A stretch of DNA of 64,000 bases from contig PMLV01000077.1 in the NCBI GenBank assembly GCA_003160635.1, positions 67,386 through 131,385 of the forward strand. Reading direction: 5' to 3'. The translations under genes and the position numbers were made by a program. Shown piece by piece: positions 51,611-61,207 of this stretch (positions are counted from its first letter, which is position 1; every line of letters starts with the position of its first letter). Below the pieces are notes generated by a model. The model made no database searches, had not been told where the DNA came from, and saw only the letters and a list, made by a program, of their open reading frames with translations. This stretch comes from Acidimicrobiaceae bacterium (lineage in GTDB: Bacteria; Actinomycetota; Acidimicrobiia; Acidimicrobiales; RAAP-2).

Positions 51611-53350
51611 GTGATCGATTCCTGGCAGTACCGGTACAGCGATAAGAAGGTCATTCTTTCGGCCTTCGTTGCGCAAGACCTTGAGGACCTCAAGCATGCA
51701 ATCTTGGCTTACGTCTTTGTCCTGCGGGTCGACCCGGGTCGGTTTAGCGACGTAAATGACCCGGAAGTTGCTCGCTTAACCGAAAGCGCCCTCGAAGGTC
51801 CGGTTAGCCGTTCACTCATCGCATGTATCGAGGCCGCTGATTCGGCGCGGACAGCTGTCGTAGAACACGGATACTTCGACATCGACAGCAGATCGGAGTA
51901 CGCCATCACGATCCAACGTCAGTATCGGTTTGCTCCTCCGGCTAACGATCGTGTGCACTACTTTGATCGCCGTATTTCTCTCGCACAGTTCACTCGGGCA
52001 CTAACTGACAGAAGATACGCTCGAGAAATACGAGGTTCTTATCTCGGGTACATGATTTTGCGAAGTGACAACGATCAACACATGGTCGGGCGGGCACTTC
52101 TATCGCCGCCACGGCATCGAGATCGAGTACTGGATCCACCCCGCTTTGCTCAACGAGTGCGCACTCTCGCCAGAGAGCACGTGACATTGGCAGGCATACG
52201 TCTGGCAGTTGATGGCGTCCCATTTATGGAACAAGAGGGTGCAATAACCACGTGCGCAAGTGCCGCTGCCTGGATGGCGCACTACACGGCCGTGCTTCGC
52301 GGATTGACGCCCAGGGTTCCCGTCGCCGAACTTCATGGATCTCCAAATGAGAAGGACAGGAGTCGTGGACGGCGATACCCCTCTCCGGGACTGACGGACG
52401 AGCAGCTCGATCAAGCTCTGTGGCGCGGCGGTTTACCACCAGAAGTCATTCCGAATCGACTGCTGTTTGAGGCACGTCCAGTCGCATGGCACGACAGAGA
52501 GGAAATTCATTCGAACCCAGAGATACATGAGTGGCATCTGGAGAATTTCTGTGCAGTCATCGCCAGGTATCTCAATTCAGGACTACCAGTGCTGCTCACC
52601 TTAGGAAACCACGTGATCTTGGTTTGTGGCTACCTACGAGCGTCACAGATGTACTCCGAGTCCCCTAGCCAAGATGCAGGACAAATCCGAGCACTGATAG
52701 TTCATGATGACAGCGAAGGCCCTTACCGAGTCATAGATACGGCATGGATCCTTTCCGAAATGGCACCCGACGACTGGGTCATGGCACCGGTCCCACTAGG
52801 TGTCCTGTTAGAAGGAAAATTCGCGGAGGAGCTCGCATCTAAGGTTACAGAGGCCGTCGCAACTTCTGTTGCGAATCAGCTAGAGGAATACGGCGCCACA
52901 ACCGAGGCCAATTCCTTGCGCAAATTCGACGAAATGCTCAAAAGGCACAAGCTGAGTGTCCGAACGTATGCATGCGACAGTAGTGAGTTCAAGCATTCGT
53001 TTATGAGACGGTGTGCGGACAAACGGGCGCAACGAACGATGCAGGCGGCTCGATTGCCCAAATATGTCTGGATTACCGAGATCATCGAGCGGACACGTCG
53101 CGAAGATGGCCAACCTCCGGTCGTCGGAGAGGTAATCATTGACGCCACCGCTCCGTCCTCGTCAGCTGCACAAATTTTGGTGATCCATTTGCCAGGCTAC
53201 ATAAACGCTTACGACCGGTTGAATGACGAGACGTACGACTTCGCATGTGAATCCGGCTACTACAACAGCGGTCGTTGGGGTCAACGATCCCCGGGATTTG
53301 GATGGTACGGACTACCGCTCAATCGTTTTAAATCAGCCGGGCTGCCTTAG
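51611..53350 (+). CDS. Papain/C39-like cysteine peptidase family protein (uncharacterised)
   Basis: 579 residues, soluble. A candidate catalytic triad is visible: Cys in QEGAITTCASAAAWMAHY (near residue 218), His in TLGNHVILVCGYLR (near residue 335) and Asp in IVHDDSEGPYRVID (near residue 370), in the order and spacing of C39/papain-like folds. I recall related actinobacterial proteins only as hypothetical. The first 200 residues and a helical region around 410-450 are unassigned. GTG start. GC content is lower than the chromosome. No signal peptide, so it probably acts in the cytoplasm. Confidence 0.6.
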   Translation: MIDSWQYRYSDKKVILSAFVAQDLEDLKHAILAYVFVLRVDPGRFSDVNDPEVARLTESALEGPVSRSLIACIEAADSARTAVVEHGYFDIDSRSEYAITIQRQYRFAPPANDRVHYFDRRISLAQFTRALTDRRYAREIRGSYLGYMILRSDNDQHMVGRALLSPPRHRDRVLDPPRFAQRVRTLAREHVTLAGIRLAVDGVPFMEQEGAITTCASAAAWMAHYTAVLRGLTPRVPVAELHGSPNEKDRSRGRRYPSPGLTDEQLDQALWRGGLPPEVIPNRLLFEARPVAWHDREEIHSNPEIHEWHLENFCAVIARYLNSGLPVLLTLGNHVILVCGYLRASQMYSESPSQDAGQIRALIVHDDSEGPYRVIDTAWILSEMAPDDWVMAPVPLGVLLEGKFAEELASKVTEAVATSVANQLEEYGATTEANSLRKFDEMLKRHKLSVRTYACDSSEFKHSFMRRCADKRAQRTMQAARLPKYVWITEIIERTRREDGQPPVVGEVIIDATAPSSSAAQILVIHLPGYINAYDRLNDETYDFACESGYYNSGRWGQRSPGFGWYGLPLNRFKSAGLP

Positions 53351-53538
53351 TTTCCGAGACTCCCCCTGACCCGCTTGACTATTCTCTCGACTACTTCCTT
53401 AGAGCCTCGAGCGGTATTGAGGGCGGCATTGGCACATCGAGCGATAGTCTCCCTTAGGTCGATATTTAGTGGCCATCCGGGATCTTCGTCGTCATTCGTT
53501 TCGTCGCTTAGCTCATCGTTTTCAGAATCCACACCCAC
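53347..53538 (-). CDS. Small acidic-to-basic protein partnered with membrane protein
   Basis: From GTG 53538 the product is about 63 residues: an acidic stretch (SENDELSDETNDDEDPG) then a basic helix (NTARGSKEVVERIVKRVRG). It starts inside the end of the membrane protein gene, and its stop overlaps the protease stop by four bases. Function unknown. Confidence 0.45.
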   Translation of the reverse strand: MGVDSENDELSDETNDDEDPGWPLNIDLRETIARCANAALNTARGSKEVVERIVKRVRGSLGN

Positions 53539-53975
53539 GCCCCGATCGAAAAAACAAGGCTGACAATCAGAGGAATCATCGCCCACTGTGCGTGGCCAAA
53601 TCTAGCCTTAACCCTCACAAGCTCGCCGTTCATTTCCGTGATCAACATGCGCTTGTAGTCAGCCAGCGATCCCTCAGCAGATCGTCCCGCCGTAAATCCG
53701 TCTGGCCATCCCAAGGTGTCTTTAGCGGACCAAAGTATTACCGCCCCAATGAGCAACAAGAGCACAAAGATGCCTGATGCGATTAGCACCTTTCCGCTAG
53801 AGGGAATAGGAGTATGAGTAAGAGCACCTGCGGCAAGAACGCCGTCAATTGTCGCTGCGATTGTGATTGACGTCGTTACGGTCGATCGCAATGACTGAAA
53901 GTTTGCGGCGTACAGTTCCATCTCGCGTAATTGAAGGTCCAGCGCAAAGTCAAGTCTGTTTTCTGCTTCCGGCAT
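53508..53975 (-). CDS. Three-span membrane protein (SLATT/Pycsar-effector-like topology)
   Basis: 155 residues. An N-terminal amphipathic helix (DFALDLQLREMELYAANFQS) leads to three hydrophobic segments (SITIAATIDGVLAAGAL; VLIASGIFVLLLLIGAVIL; WAMIPLIVSLVFSIGAWVWIL). This resembles pore-forming effectors of nucleotide-signalling immune systems in topology only. It converges on the protease gene. Confidence 0.6.
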   Translation of the reverse strand: MPEAENRLDFALDLQLREMELYAANFQSLRSTVTTSITIAATIDGVLAAGALTHTPIPSSGKVLIASGIFVLLLLIGAVILWSAKDTLGWPDGFTAGRSAEGSLADYKRMLITEMNGELVRVKARFGHAQWAMIPLIVSLVFSIGAWVWILKTMS

Positions 53976-54100
53976 TGTGAGTCCAATCGGGATGCTTGTT
54001 CAAGAGAGTACCGATGGGTTCGCTGAGGATCGTGGATGTTGATGGGCTTCGCATATGTCGAGTGGCTCAACCGATCGGAGTGGTTGTCCCTGAAGTACGA

Positions 54101-54424
54101 ATGGCTAAGAGTCGCGACGCCGAACTCAAGTCGATGCTCTTGCACATGCTCGAATGGGACCACCGCACCGGCTACGAAGCTGATTACGAGACCTGGTATC
54201 TCGGCACACACTGGTGGGACTGGATGGACCCCGACATACAGGTAGCGCTAAATGAGTGTTGGGGCGGCGCAGATGCCCAGAGTTCCGCCACCGCCCTGAA
54301 GCACACGATTGATCTCTTCGTCCGGGTCTCGGACCGTACGGCGGCAGTGCGCAACCAGCCCACGTTTGCCCATCAGAAGATCGGTGAGGAAGTGCAACGC
54401 CTCTTGGCGATGGTCACTCCGTAG
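54101..54424 (+). CDS. Uncharacterised small protein
   Basis: 107 residues from ATG 54101 (MAKSRDAELKSMLLHMLEWD ... TWYLGTHWWDWMDPDIQ). The track start at 53996 is possible but reads back towards the divergent gene's promoter. Tryptophan-rich centre and helical ends; no family recognised. Last gene before the island's right end. Confidence 0.5.
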   Translation: MAKSRDAELKSMLLHMLEWDHRTGYEADYETWYLGTHWWDWMDPDIQVALNECWGGADAQSSATALKHTIDLFVRVSDRTAAVRNQPTFAHQKIGEEVQRLLAMVTP

Positions 54425-54850
54425 TGCGAGGCGGAGACCTGACGGTGCGCTCGTTGTCGATGAAGCCAGCAGGTCTTTACCCCGCTCCAGGTCCGCTGGC
54501 CCGTCCAAGCAGCCGACTACCGCGATCGTCAGCCGATGACAGCTCAACGCGAGCCAGGCGCAGAACAGGTTGGTCGGTCGTCTCTCGATTCGTGATCCTT
54601 CGCCTGAGCCCATGGGGCCCATATGCCTGGCTCGAGGACCTAAGGGGTGAGAGATCCGGTGGGGACGCGTCAGCACGCCGTAAGCGCTCGCTTGACAAGC
54701 AAGGCCGCTCCGCTCTCTGGTCAGATAGCTGAGAACGGAGGGCCTCGTGTTGCACGGTGTTGCACGTTTGTTGCACGACGCCATTTTGGGGGTGTTTGGA
54801 GGGCTTGCCACCGGCGCCAAAAACCATCGGTGACCTGGAGGTTCAGCTTG
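54425..54850. other. Island right end: gene-free region with TTGCACG repeats
   Basis: No supported gene. The TTGCACG array lies at 54749-54777, about 75 bp from the att core. Confidence 0.6.
54749..54777. repeat. TTGCACG direct-repeat array (putative integrase arm sites), right end
   Basis: GTTGCACG at 54749, 54759 and 54770, spaced 10 and 11 bp, so on one face of the helix. The same motif marks the two left-end copies. Confidence 0.6.
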
Positions 54851-54892
54851 GAGCGGGCGACGAGAATCGAACTCGCGTTCTCAGCTTGGGAA
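54851..54892. repeat. Outer attachment site (attR-like) within tRNA-Gly
   Basis: 42-bp perfect direct repeat of 6400-6441; it is the 3' half of the intact tRNA gene. Confidence 0.9.
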
Positions 54893-54922
54893 GCTGATGT
54901 TCTGCCTCTGAACTACGCCCGC
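54852..54922 (-). tRNA. tRNA-Gly (anticodon CCC)
   Basis: Folds fully: acceptor GCGGGCG/CGCCCGC, D-arm GTTC/GAAC, anticodon stem TCAGC/GCTGA with loop TTCCCAA (anticodon CCC), T-arm GCGAG/CTCGT with TTCGATT. About 71 bases, no encoded CCA. It is the integration target of the island, and integration preserved the gene. Confidence 0.93.
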
Positions 54923-55028
54923 GTAGGTCCAGCACACTATCCTCTCCGAGGCATCTGAATCCCAGGCGGCGCTCGCATACTCCGTCGCCGGGTCCGATCG
55001 ACTGAGTGAATGTAGGCGAGGAGCATCT

Positions 55029-57056
55029 GTGCTGGTCAGGATCATTTTGGGGTTGGCGGTCACCGTCGTCGGGTTTGGGATCGCCGGGAGGCGGTTTCAT
55101 TGGCTGTCCAAGCTGATCCGCTCAGGGCAGCCGGCACCCGAGCGGACCCGGGGGAGCATCCTTCCGAAGGCGGAGGCCGAGGTCACAGAAGTGGCCGGGC
55201 AGCGCAAGCTCCTGCAGTGGACCATTCCGGGGTTGGCCCACTTCTTCACGATGTGGGGCTTCACTATCTTGTTGCTGACCATCGTGGAGGCCTACGGGGC
55301 CCTCTTCCAGAAGACCTTCCATTTCCCGGGCATCGGCCAGTGGGATTGGGTCGGCTTCGTGGAGGACTTCTTCGCTGTCATGGTCCTAGTTGCCCTGGTC
55401 GTGTTCTCCATCATCCGCATCAAGAACGCCCCGGCCAAGAAGGAGCGCCAGTCCCGCTTCTACGGATCGCACACCGGTGCCGCGTGGCTCGTGTTGCTGA
55501 TGATCGCCGGCGTCATCATCACCCTGCTTCTGTACCGGGCCGCCCAGGTGAACACCGTCGACCCGCACCAATTCCCCTATGGCTGGGGGGCCTTCGCCTC
55601 GCACGCCATCGCCAAGCTTCTCCACCCCGCCGGCCCCGGCATCAACAGCGACCTGGCCACCGTCTTCCTCATCCTGAACGTGGCCGTGATCTCCGGCTTC
55701 CTGGTCTTCGTCTCCTATTCCAAGCACCTGCACATCTTCATGGCCCCCATCAATGTGGCCTTCTCCCGCCGGCCGCGGGCGTTGGGGGCCCTGAACAAGA
55801 CGCCCGACATGGACATGGAGAACGTCACCGAGGAAACCGTGTTCGGGGTGGGCGAGGTCGGCCACTTCTCCTGGAAGCAGATGCTCGACTTCGCCACCTG
55901 CACCGAGTGCGGGCGCTGCCAGTCGGCCTGCCCGGCCTGGAACACCGAGAAGCCCCTGTCACCCAAGCTCTTGATCATGGGGTTGCGGGACAACATGTTC
56001 GCCTCCGCCACACCTCTCATGAGCGGCGAGGGCGAGATGACCGCCCTGGTGCCCAACGTCATCGACCCCGACGTGCTGTGGGCCTGCACCACCTGCGGGG
56101 CCTGCGTCGAGGAGTGCCCGGTCGACATCGAGCACATCGACGCCATCATCGACATGCGGCGCTACCAGGTGCTCATGGAGTCCGAGTTCCCCTCCGAGGC
56201 CGGTCTGATGCTGCGCAACGTGGAGAACCAGGGCGACCCCTGGGGCCTGGGCCAGGCCAAGCGCACCGATTGGACCAAGACCCTGGACTTCGAGATCCCG
56301 GTCATCACCGGGACGATCCCCGACGACATCGAGTACCTCTACTGGGTCGGCTGCGCCGGCGCGCTCGACGAGCGGGCCCGCAAGGGCGTCCAGGCCACCG
56401 CCCGCATGCTGCACCGGGCCGGGGTCACCTTCGGGATCCTCGGGCCCAAGGAGTCCTGCACGGGGGACCCGGTGCGACGGCTGGGCAACGAGTACCTGTA
56501 CCAGGAGCAGGCCCGGCTGAACATCGCCACGCTCGATGAGGCCGGGGCCAAGAAGATCATCGCCAGCTGCCCGCACTGCTTCAACACCATCAAGAACGAG
56601 TACCCGTCACTGGGCGGGAACTACGAGGTCATCCACCACGCCGAGCTGCTCGAGCACCTGGTGAGAACCGGGAAGCTGACGCCGGGCACGGGCTATAAGG
56701 GCAAGGTGACCTACCACGACCCCTGCTACCTGGGCCGGCACAACCGCATCATCGAGGAGCCGCGCTCGGTGCTGAGCGCCATCCCCGGGGTGGAGCAGAT
56801 CGAGATGCGCCGCTGCAAGGAGCGGGGCTTCTGCTGTGGCGCCGGTGGGGCCCGCATGTGGCTCGAGGAGAACATCGGCAAGCGGATCAACATGGAGCGC
56901 ATGGACGAGGCGCTCGGCACCGGGGCCGACGTCGTCTCGACCGCCTGCCCCTACTGCATGATCATGCTGGACGACGCCGTGCGGGCCAACGCCAAGGAAG
57001 ACGACGTGCGGGTGCTCGACCTCTCGCAGCTGGTCGAGGAGTCCCTCGGTCTTTAG
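55029..57056 (+). CDS. etfD: Membrane (Fe-S) oxidoreductase, EtfD-like (heterodisulfide-reductase-related)
   Basis: 675 residues. The N-terminal third has about five to six membrane spans (IPGLAHFFTMWGFTILLL; DFFAVMVLVALVVFSII; and others), as in NarI-like haem/quinone parts. Then two 4Fe-4S motifs, CTECGRCQSACP and CTTCGACVEECP, and two CCG-type domains (WVGCAGALDERA ... YHDPCYLGRHNR; GFCCGAGGARMW). The arrangement is that of actinobacterial EtfD (Rv0338c-type), which passes electrons from ETF in beta-oxidation to the quinone pool. GTG start with GAGGAG upstream. Confidence 0.85.
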   Translation: MLVRIILGLAVTVVGFGIAGRRFHWLSKLIRSGQPAPERTRGSILPKAEAEVTEVAGQRKLLQWTIPGLAHFFTMWGFTILLLTIVEAYGALFQKTFHFPGIGQWDWVGFVEDFFAVMVLVALVVFSIIRIKNAPAKKERQSRFYGSHTGAAWLVLLMIAGVIITLLLYRAAQVNTVDPHQFPYGWGAFASHAIAKLLHPAGPGINSDLATVFLILNVAVISGFLVFVSYSKHLHIFMAPINVAFSRRPRALGALNKTPDMDMENVTEETVFGVGEVGHFSWKQMLDFATCTECGRCQSACPAWNTEKPLSPKLLIMGLRDNMFASATPLMSGEGEMTALVPNVIDPDVLWACTTCGACVEECPVDIEHIDAIIDMRRYQVLMESEFPSEAGLMLRNVENQGDPWGLGQAKRTDWTKTLDFEIPVITGTIPDDIEYLYWVGCAGALDERARKGVQATARMLHRAGVTFGILGPKESCTGDPVRRLGNEYLYQEQARLNIATLDEAGAKKIIASCPHCFNTIKNEYPSLGGNYEVIHHAELLEHLVRTGKLTPGTGYKGKVTYHDPCYLGRHNRIIEEPRSVLSAIPGVEQIEMRRCKERGFCCGAGGARMWLEENIGKRINMERMDEALGTGADVVSTACPYCMIMLDDAVRANAKEDDVRVLDLSQLVEESLGL

Positions 57057-57475
57057 GTGGCCACCATGCCGTAGGCCCGTTCGGGGTGCACGGCACAGAT
57101 CAAGCGGCCGTCGGCCACCATGGTCGCCCGGTAGTCGTCCCAGTCGGGGTGCTCCCCGTTTCCGGCGCGGTAGTAGGCGATGAGCTGTTCGACCGTGTCG
57201 TCGTGGGGGTCGGTCGCCACGGGGGAGAGCTGGGCCGTGCCCTCGAGGACGACGTACTGGAAGAAATTGTCGCCCGGCACATAGAGCGAGATGCGGGGGT
57301 CGCGGCGCATGTTCACGGTCTTGGCCCGGGAGTCCGTGATCGAGATACGGAAGGTGTCCCCGTCGCCGGGCACATAGAGGATGTTGGACAGTTGGGGCCG
57401 GCCGTTGGCCCGGATGGTGGTCAGGACGCCGTGGTTGCGGGCTCGGACGAAGCCGAGACCTTCGTTGAGTTCCAT
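57053..57475 (-). CDS. PPOX-class (pyridoxamine-5'-phosphate oxidase fold) F420/flavin-dependent protein
   Basis: 140 residues. The split-barrel pattern is clear: GVLTTIRANGRPQLSNILYV, TDSRAKTVNMRRDPRISLYV and ERAYGMVAT at the end, typical of F420-dependent PPOX proteins (TIGR03618-like). It tail-overlaps the convergent etfD-like gene by four bases. Substrate unknown. Confidence 0.8.
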   Translation of the reverse strand: MELNEGLGFVRARNHGVLTTIRANGRPQLSNILYVPGDGDTFRISITDSRAKTVNMRRDPRISLYVPGDNFFQYVVLEGTAQLSPVATDPHDDTVEQLIAYYRAGNGEHPDWDDYRATMVADGRLICAVHPERAYGMVAT

Positions 57476-57493
57476 GTACCCGACGGTAGCGGG

Positions 57494-58234
57494 CTATGCC
57501 GTCGAAGGCTCCGCTACGACGATGTCCGCCCGACCGGCGATCAAGAGGTGCACGGCGGCGGCAATGACGGCGCCGACCAGGGGGGCCAGAATGAACAGCC
57601 AGACCTGGCTGAGGGCGGTGCCGCCCACGATCAGGGCTGGGCCGAGACTCCGGGCCGGATTGACCGACGTGCCGGTCAGGGGGATGCCGATCAGGTGCAC
57701 CACGACCAGCGCCATGCCGATGGCCAGGCCTGCCGCGCCCTGGATGGCCGCTTTGTGGGTGGCAAAGAGGATCACGGTCACGAACACGAAGGTGAGCGCC
57801 ACCTCGGTGACGAAGGCGCCCGTCTGGTTCAGATGGACGAGGGAAGACGCCCCGTAGCCGTCCGTGCCGAGCCCGATCACCCTGCGGCTGTAGCCGGGGA
57901 CATCGGCGAAGATCCGCCACAGCACGAGGGCGCCCACGATGGCCCCGGCCACCTGGGCCACCATGTAGCTGATGGCCTCGGTGAGCTTCATCCGGCCGGC
58001 GGCCAGGAAGCCCATGGTCACGGCCGGGTTCACGTGGGCACCCGAAATGGGCCCGATGGCGTAGGCGAGCGCCAGCAGGACGAGACCGAAGGCGAAGGCT
58101 GTCGTCACCACCCCCGCCGCCACGCTGCCTCCGAAGAGTCTGAAGCCGAAGTTCTCGGTGGCTACCCCGACGGCGATGAGCACCAGAATGAAGGTGCCGA
58201 CGAATTCAGCCGCCAACTTCTTGGCATCGGGCAT
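57494..58234 (-). CDS. MIP-family aquaporin/glycerol channel
   Basis: 246 residues from ATG 58234 with AAGGAG upstream; the longer track start adds an implausible leader. Both half-helix motifs are present: ISGAHVNPAVTMG and GTSVNPARSLG, with six membrane spans. Residues near the selectivity filter suggest a water channel, but this cannot be decided by eye. Confidence 0.9.
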   Translation of the reverse strand: MPDAKKLAAEFVGTFILVLIAVGVATENFGFRLFGGSVAAGVVTTAFAFGLVLLALAYAIGPISGAHVNPAVTMGFLAAGRMKLTEAISYMVAQVAGAIVGALVLWRIFADVPGYSRRVIGLGTDGYGASSLVHLNQTGAFVTEVALTFVFVTVILFATHKAAIQGAAGLAIGMALVVVHLIGIPLTGTSVNPARSLGPALIVGGTALSQVWLFILAPLVGAVIAAAVHLLIAGRADIVVAEPSTA

Positions 58235-58334
58235 GGCGAAACTCCTTGGTCCAGGCGAGGTACAGCGGACACGCAGAGTTTCGCAGCGCGAAGAAGTCGG
58301 CACGCGGACCCTTGGGGGCCCGTTCCGCCGTGGA

Positions 58335-58757
58335 TCAGTGGTAGGCCTTGTCGTCTGAATCGCGCAGCCGGGTCGCCATGGCGGCCAACAACTTGCGCGA
58401 CAGGGCGGGCACGGTGTCGAGCACGCCATTGAACTCACGCTGGCCCAGGACGAGGAGCGTCATCTCGGTGTCCGATACGACGCTGGCCGAGCGGGGCCGG
58501 CGGTCCAGCAGAGCCAGTTCCCCGAAGTACTGGCCCGGTCCGAGCGTGGCCACCTTGCGGTTGTTGCGCCTCACCGAGGCCTGACCGGCGACGATCAGGA
58601 AGAACTCCCGGCCGATGGTGCCTTGCTCGCACAGCATGCGGCCCGCAGGCACGGTCACCTCTTCGAGGGCCTTGCGGATCGTGCGCAGCTCCTTGCCCGA
58701 TGAGGTTGAAAACAACCAGATCTTCGAGAGGTCGAGCGAATTACCACCTAGGGGCAT
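58335..58757 (-). CDS. Cyclic nucleotide-binding domain protein without HTH
   Basis: 140 residues covering a single cNMP-binding fold: LCEQGTIGREFFLIVAGQASV, LGPGQYFGELALLDRRPRSASVV (phosphate-binding cassette FGELALL..RPRSA) and a C-terminal helix. No Crp DNA-binding domain, so it may act on a partner protein. Divergent from amtB. Confidence 0.85.
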   Translation of the reverse strand: MPLGGNSLDLSKIWLFSTSSGKELRTIRKALEEVTVPAGRMLCEQGTIGREFFLIVAGQASVRRNNRKVATLGPGQYFGELALLDRRPRSASVVSDTEMTLLVLGQREFNGVLDTVPALSRKLLAAMATRLRDSDDKAYH

Positions 58758-58783
58758 GCCAAACAGGCTATCGGGCGAGCCTG

Positions 58784-58821
58784 TTCATCTGCTGGAAACA
58801 CTCACGTAGCCGACACGAAAT
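58784..58821 (+). promoter_or_regulatory. GlnR-like operator, four half-sites
   Basis: TTCAT-n6-GAAAC-n6-GTAGC-n6-GAAAT, matching the Streptomyces GlnR pattern gTnAc-n6-GaAAc repeated twice, with every spacer exactly six. It is about 110 bp upstream of the amtB start. It suggests nitrogen control of amtB-glnK; the degenerate half-sites are TTCAT and GTAGC. Confidence 0.6.
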
Positions 58822-58929
58822 CCCCCCTATTCATACTGACTGCGGCACAACGATGTCCGGTGGCTTCCCGCTACTCGCCTGGCGGTGTGGGAGGAATTAC
58901 CGGCTGACACCGTGAAAGGGGCACCGAGA

Positions 58930-60357
58930 GTGCTAGCAGCCGTAACATCAATTCCATATCCCAGTTGGCTGAATTCCGGGGATAATACGTGGCAGCTGAC
59001 CGCTGCCACGTTCGTCGGCCTGATGAGCCTGCCGGCACTGGCCGTCCTCTACGGAGGTCTGGTCCAGCGCAAGTGGGTCGTCAACACAATGCTCATGATC
59101 TTCTCCGGCTTTTCAGCCGTACTGGTCGTGTGGGTGCTGTGGGGCTACAACTTGGGGTTCGGCCCACCGGTCCATCTCTTCAATGCCGGTGGCACCGGAT
59201 GGTTCGCCAATATGTGGGGCGCCTTCCATCCGATAACCAGTCACTTCGGGGAACAGAACCAGGCGGTTTCGGGGGCGAACACCCTCATTCCGTTCCATTT
59301 CCCCACGGCGACACTGGCGTACTTCCAATTCGTCTTCGCGGCGATCACCCCGCTCCTCTTCTGCGGCAGCATCCTCGGCCGCATGAAGTTCAAGGCGTGG
59401 TTGCTCTTCGTGCCGCTGTGGACGACGTTCGTGTACACCATCAACGCCAAGCTCCTCTGGGGCGGTGGCTTCCTGGCCATGCACGGCGCGGTCGACTACT
59501 CCGGTGGGTACGTCATCCACATGTCGGCGGGAGTCTCGGGCTTCGTGGCCGCCGCCATCGTCGGGCCCCGCTTGCTGCGGGACCGCCGCCACGGCGTTCC
59601 GAACAACCTGTTGCTGGTCGCGGTCGGTGCCGGAATCCTCTGGCTCGGCTGGAACGGCTTCAACGGTGGTGACCCGTATTACGCCGGGGTCGATGCGGCT
59701 TCAGCCGTTCTCAACACCAACGTGGCTACCGCCGTGGGTCTGTTGACCTGGATGATGATGGACTGGTGGTTCACCAAGCAGAAGAAGCCCACGTTCCTGG
59801 GGGCTATCAACGGCATGATCTGCGGTCTGGTCGGCATCACGCCGTCGGCCGGCTGGGTCGATGGGTACGGGGCCATTCTCGTCGGCCTCATCTGCTCCAC
59901 CGTGGTGTGGTTCGCCTGGAACTACCTCTCCAAGGTCCGGCCGTTCTCCAAGGTCGACGACGCGTTGGGTGTCATCTACACCCACGGCATCGCCGGATTC
60001 CTCGGCGGAATGCTGGTCGGCCTGTTGGCCGACCCGGGCATGATCCAGTACGGCGTCAGCGGCAAGAACTTCAACGCCATCGCCGGCCTCAACGGGTTCG
60101 CCGTCGGGGGTTGGTTCTACACCGGCAGCATGCACCAACTCTGGGAACAGTTCCTGGCCGCGGTGTGGGTGATCTGTTGGTCGGCGGCGCTCACGGCGCT
60201 CATCCTCATGGTGGTCAAGTTGGTCTGCCGAGGGTTGCGTGAGCCCGACGAGGTGCTCGAGATCGGTGACGTGGCCATCCACGACGAGGAGGTCTACCCA
60301 CAGGAGACCTTCGCCGAGCGGGTATCGGCAATGGCGTCGGCCGGGAGCGATGAATGA
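58930..60357 (+). CDS. amtB: Ammonium transporter AmtB
   Basis: 475 residues from GTG 58930 (AAAGGGG about ten bases upstream; the track start 58885 is less likely). About eleven spans with Amt signatures: FVGLMSLPALAVLYGGLVQ, DYSGGYVIHMSAGVSGFVAA (first pore His region) and YTHGIAGFLGGMLVG (second pore His region). It takes up ammonium. Followed 80 bp later by the PII gene, the standard amtB-glnK pair in which PII plugs the channel. Confidence 0.93.
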   Translation: MLAAVTSIPYPSWLNSGDNTWQLTAATFVGLMSLPALAVLYGGLVQRKWVVNTMLMIFSGFSAVLVVWVLWGYNLGFGPPVHLFNAGGTGWFANMWGAFHPITSHFGEQNQAVSGANTLIPFHFPTATLAYFQFVFAAITPLLFCGSILGRMKFKAWLLFVPLWTTFVYTINAKLLWGGGFLAMHGAVDYSGGYVIHMSAGVSGFVAAAIVGPRLLRDRRHGVPNNLLLVAVGAGILWLGWNGFNGGDPYYAGVDAASAVLNTNVATAVGLLTWMMMDWWFTKQKKPTFLGAINGMICGLVGITPSAGWVDGYGAILVGLICSTVVWFAWNYLSKVRPFSKVDDALGVIYTHGIAGFLGGMLVGLLADPGMIQYGVSGKNFNAIAGLNGFAVGGWFYTGSMHQLWEQFLAAVWVICWSAALTALILMVVKLVCRGLREPDEVLEIGDVAIHDEEVYPQETFAERVSAMASAGSDE

Positions 60358-60382
60358 GGACGCCCGCTCACCGTTACCGTAG

Positions 60383-60775
<393 letters not shown>

Positions 60776-61207
60776 GGCGGCCTTGCGCAGGTGGTCGGGT
60801 TGGGTCGGGGTGCGGCGAGGCGCCCCGACCCCCGGCCACATTCGTCGGCTCCCGGCCCGTCGTAGGGCCGAGCTGCCGTCGGTGGCTTCATAACCCAACC
60901 CACTTCGTTCCGGTCTTGGGGTCCGCGGCTCTCGCAGTAGGCCCGGCCCCGGGACGGGGACGTTCGGGCCGCGTCACGGGAACAAGGACGCGACGCCGCA
61001 CGCGCCGACAACCCTGCCCACTGTGCCTGATGTGCGATCGACGGTGCCCGGCACCTCGCATGCGACACCGGTCGCCGGAACCTTTGGCCGCACCGCTCCC
61101 GGTACGTCGAGTGTCGCCAACCACGACGCCCATGGCAGTGGCCACGGTGATGGTGGCGGAGCCTCCTCAGGCGGAGGAACCGGTTCGCAAGGTCGCGGAG
61201 GACGCGG
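60776..61207. other. Intergenic region without supported gene
   Basis: GC-rich; a 62-residue plus-strand ORF (61023-61211) is Gly/Ser low complexity and not convincing. Includes the shared downstream region of the convergent glnK and gpmA genes. Confidence 0.5.

Noticed and set aside
55100-56539. 479-residue plus-strand ORF
   Set aside because: Out-of-frame Arg/Gly/His-rich shadow of the EtfD-like gene.
56858-58432. 524-residue plus-strand ORF
   Set aside because: Gly/His/Asp-rich shadow opposite the aquaporin and PPOX genes.
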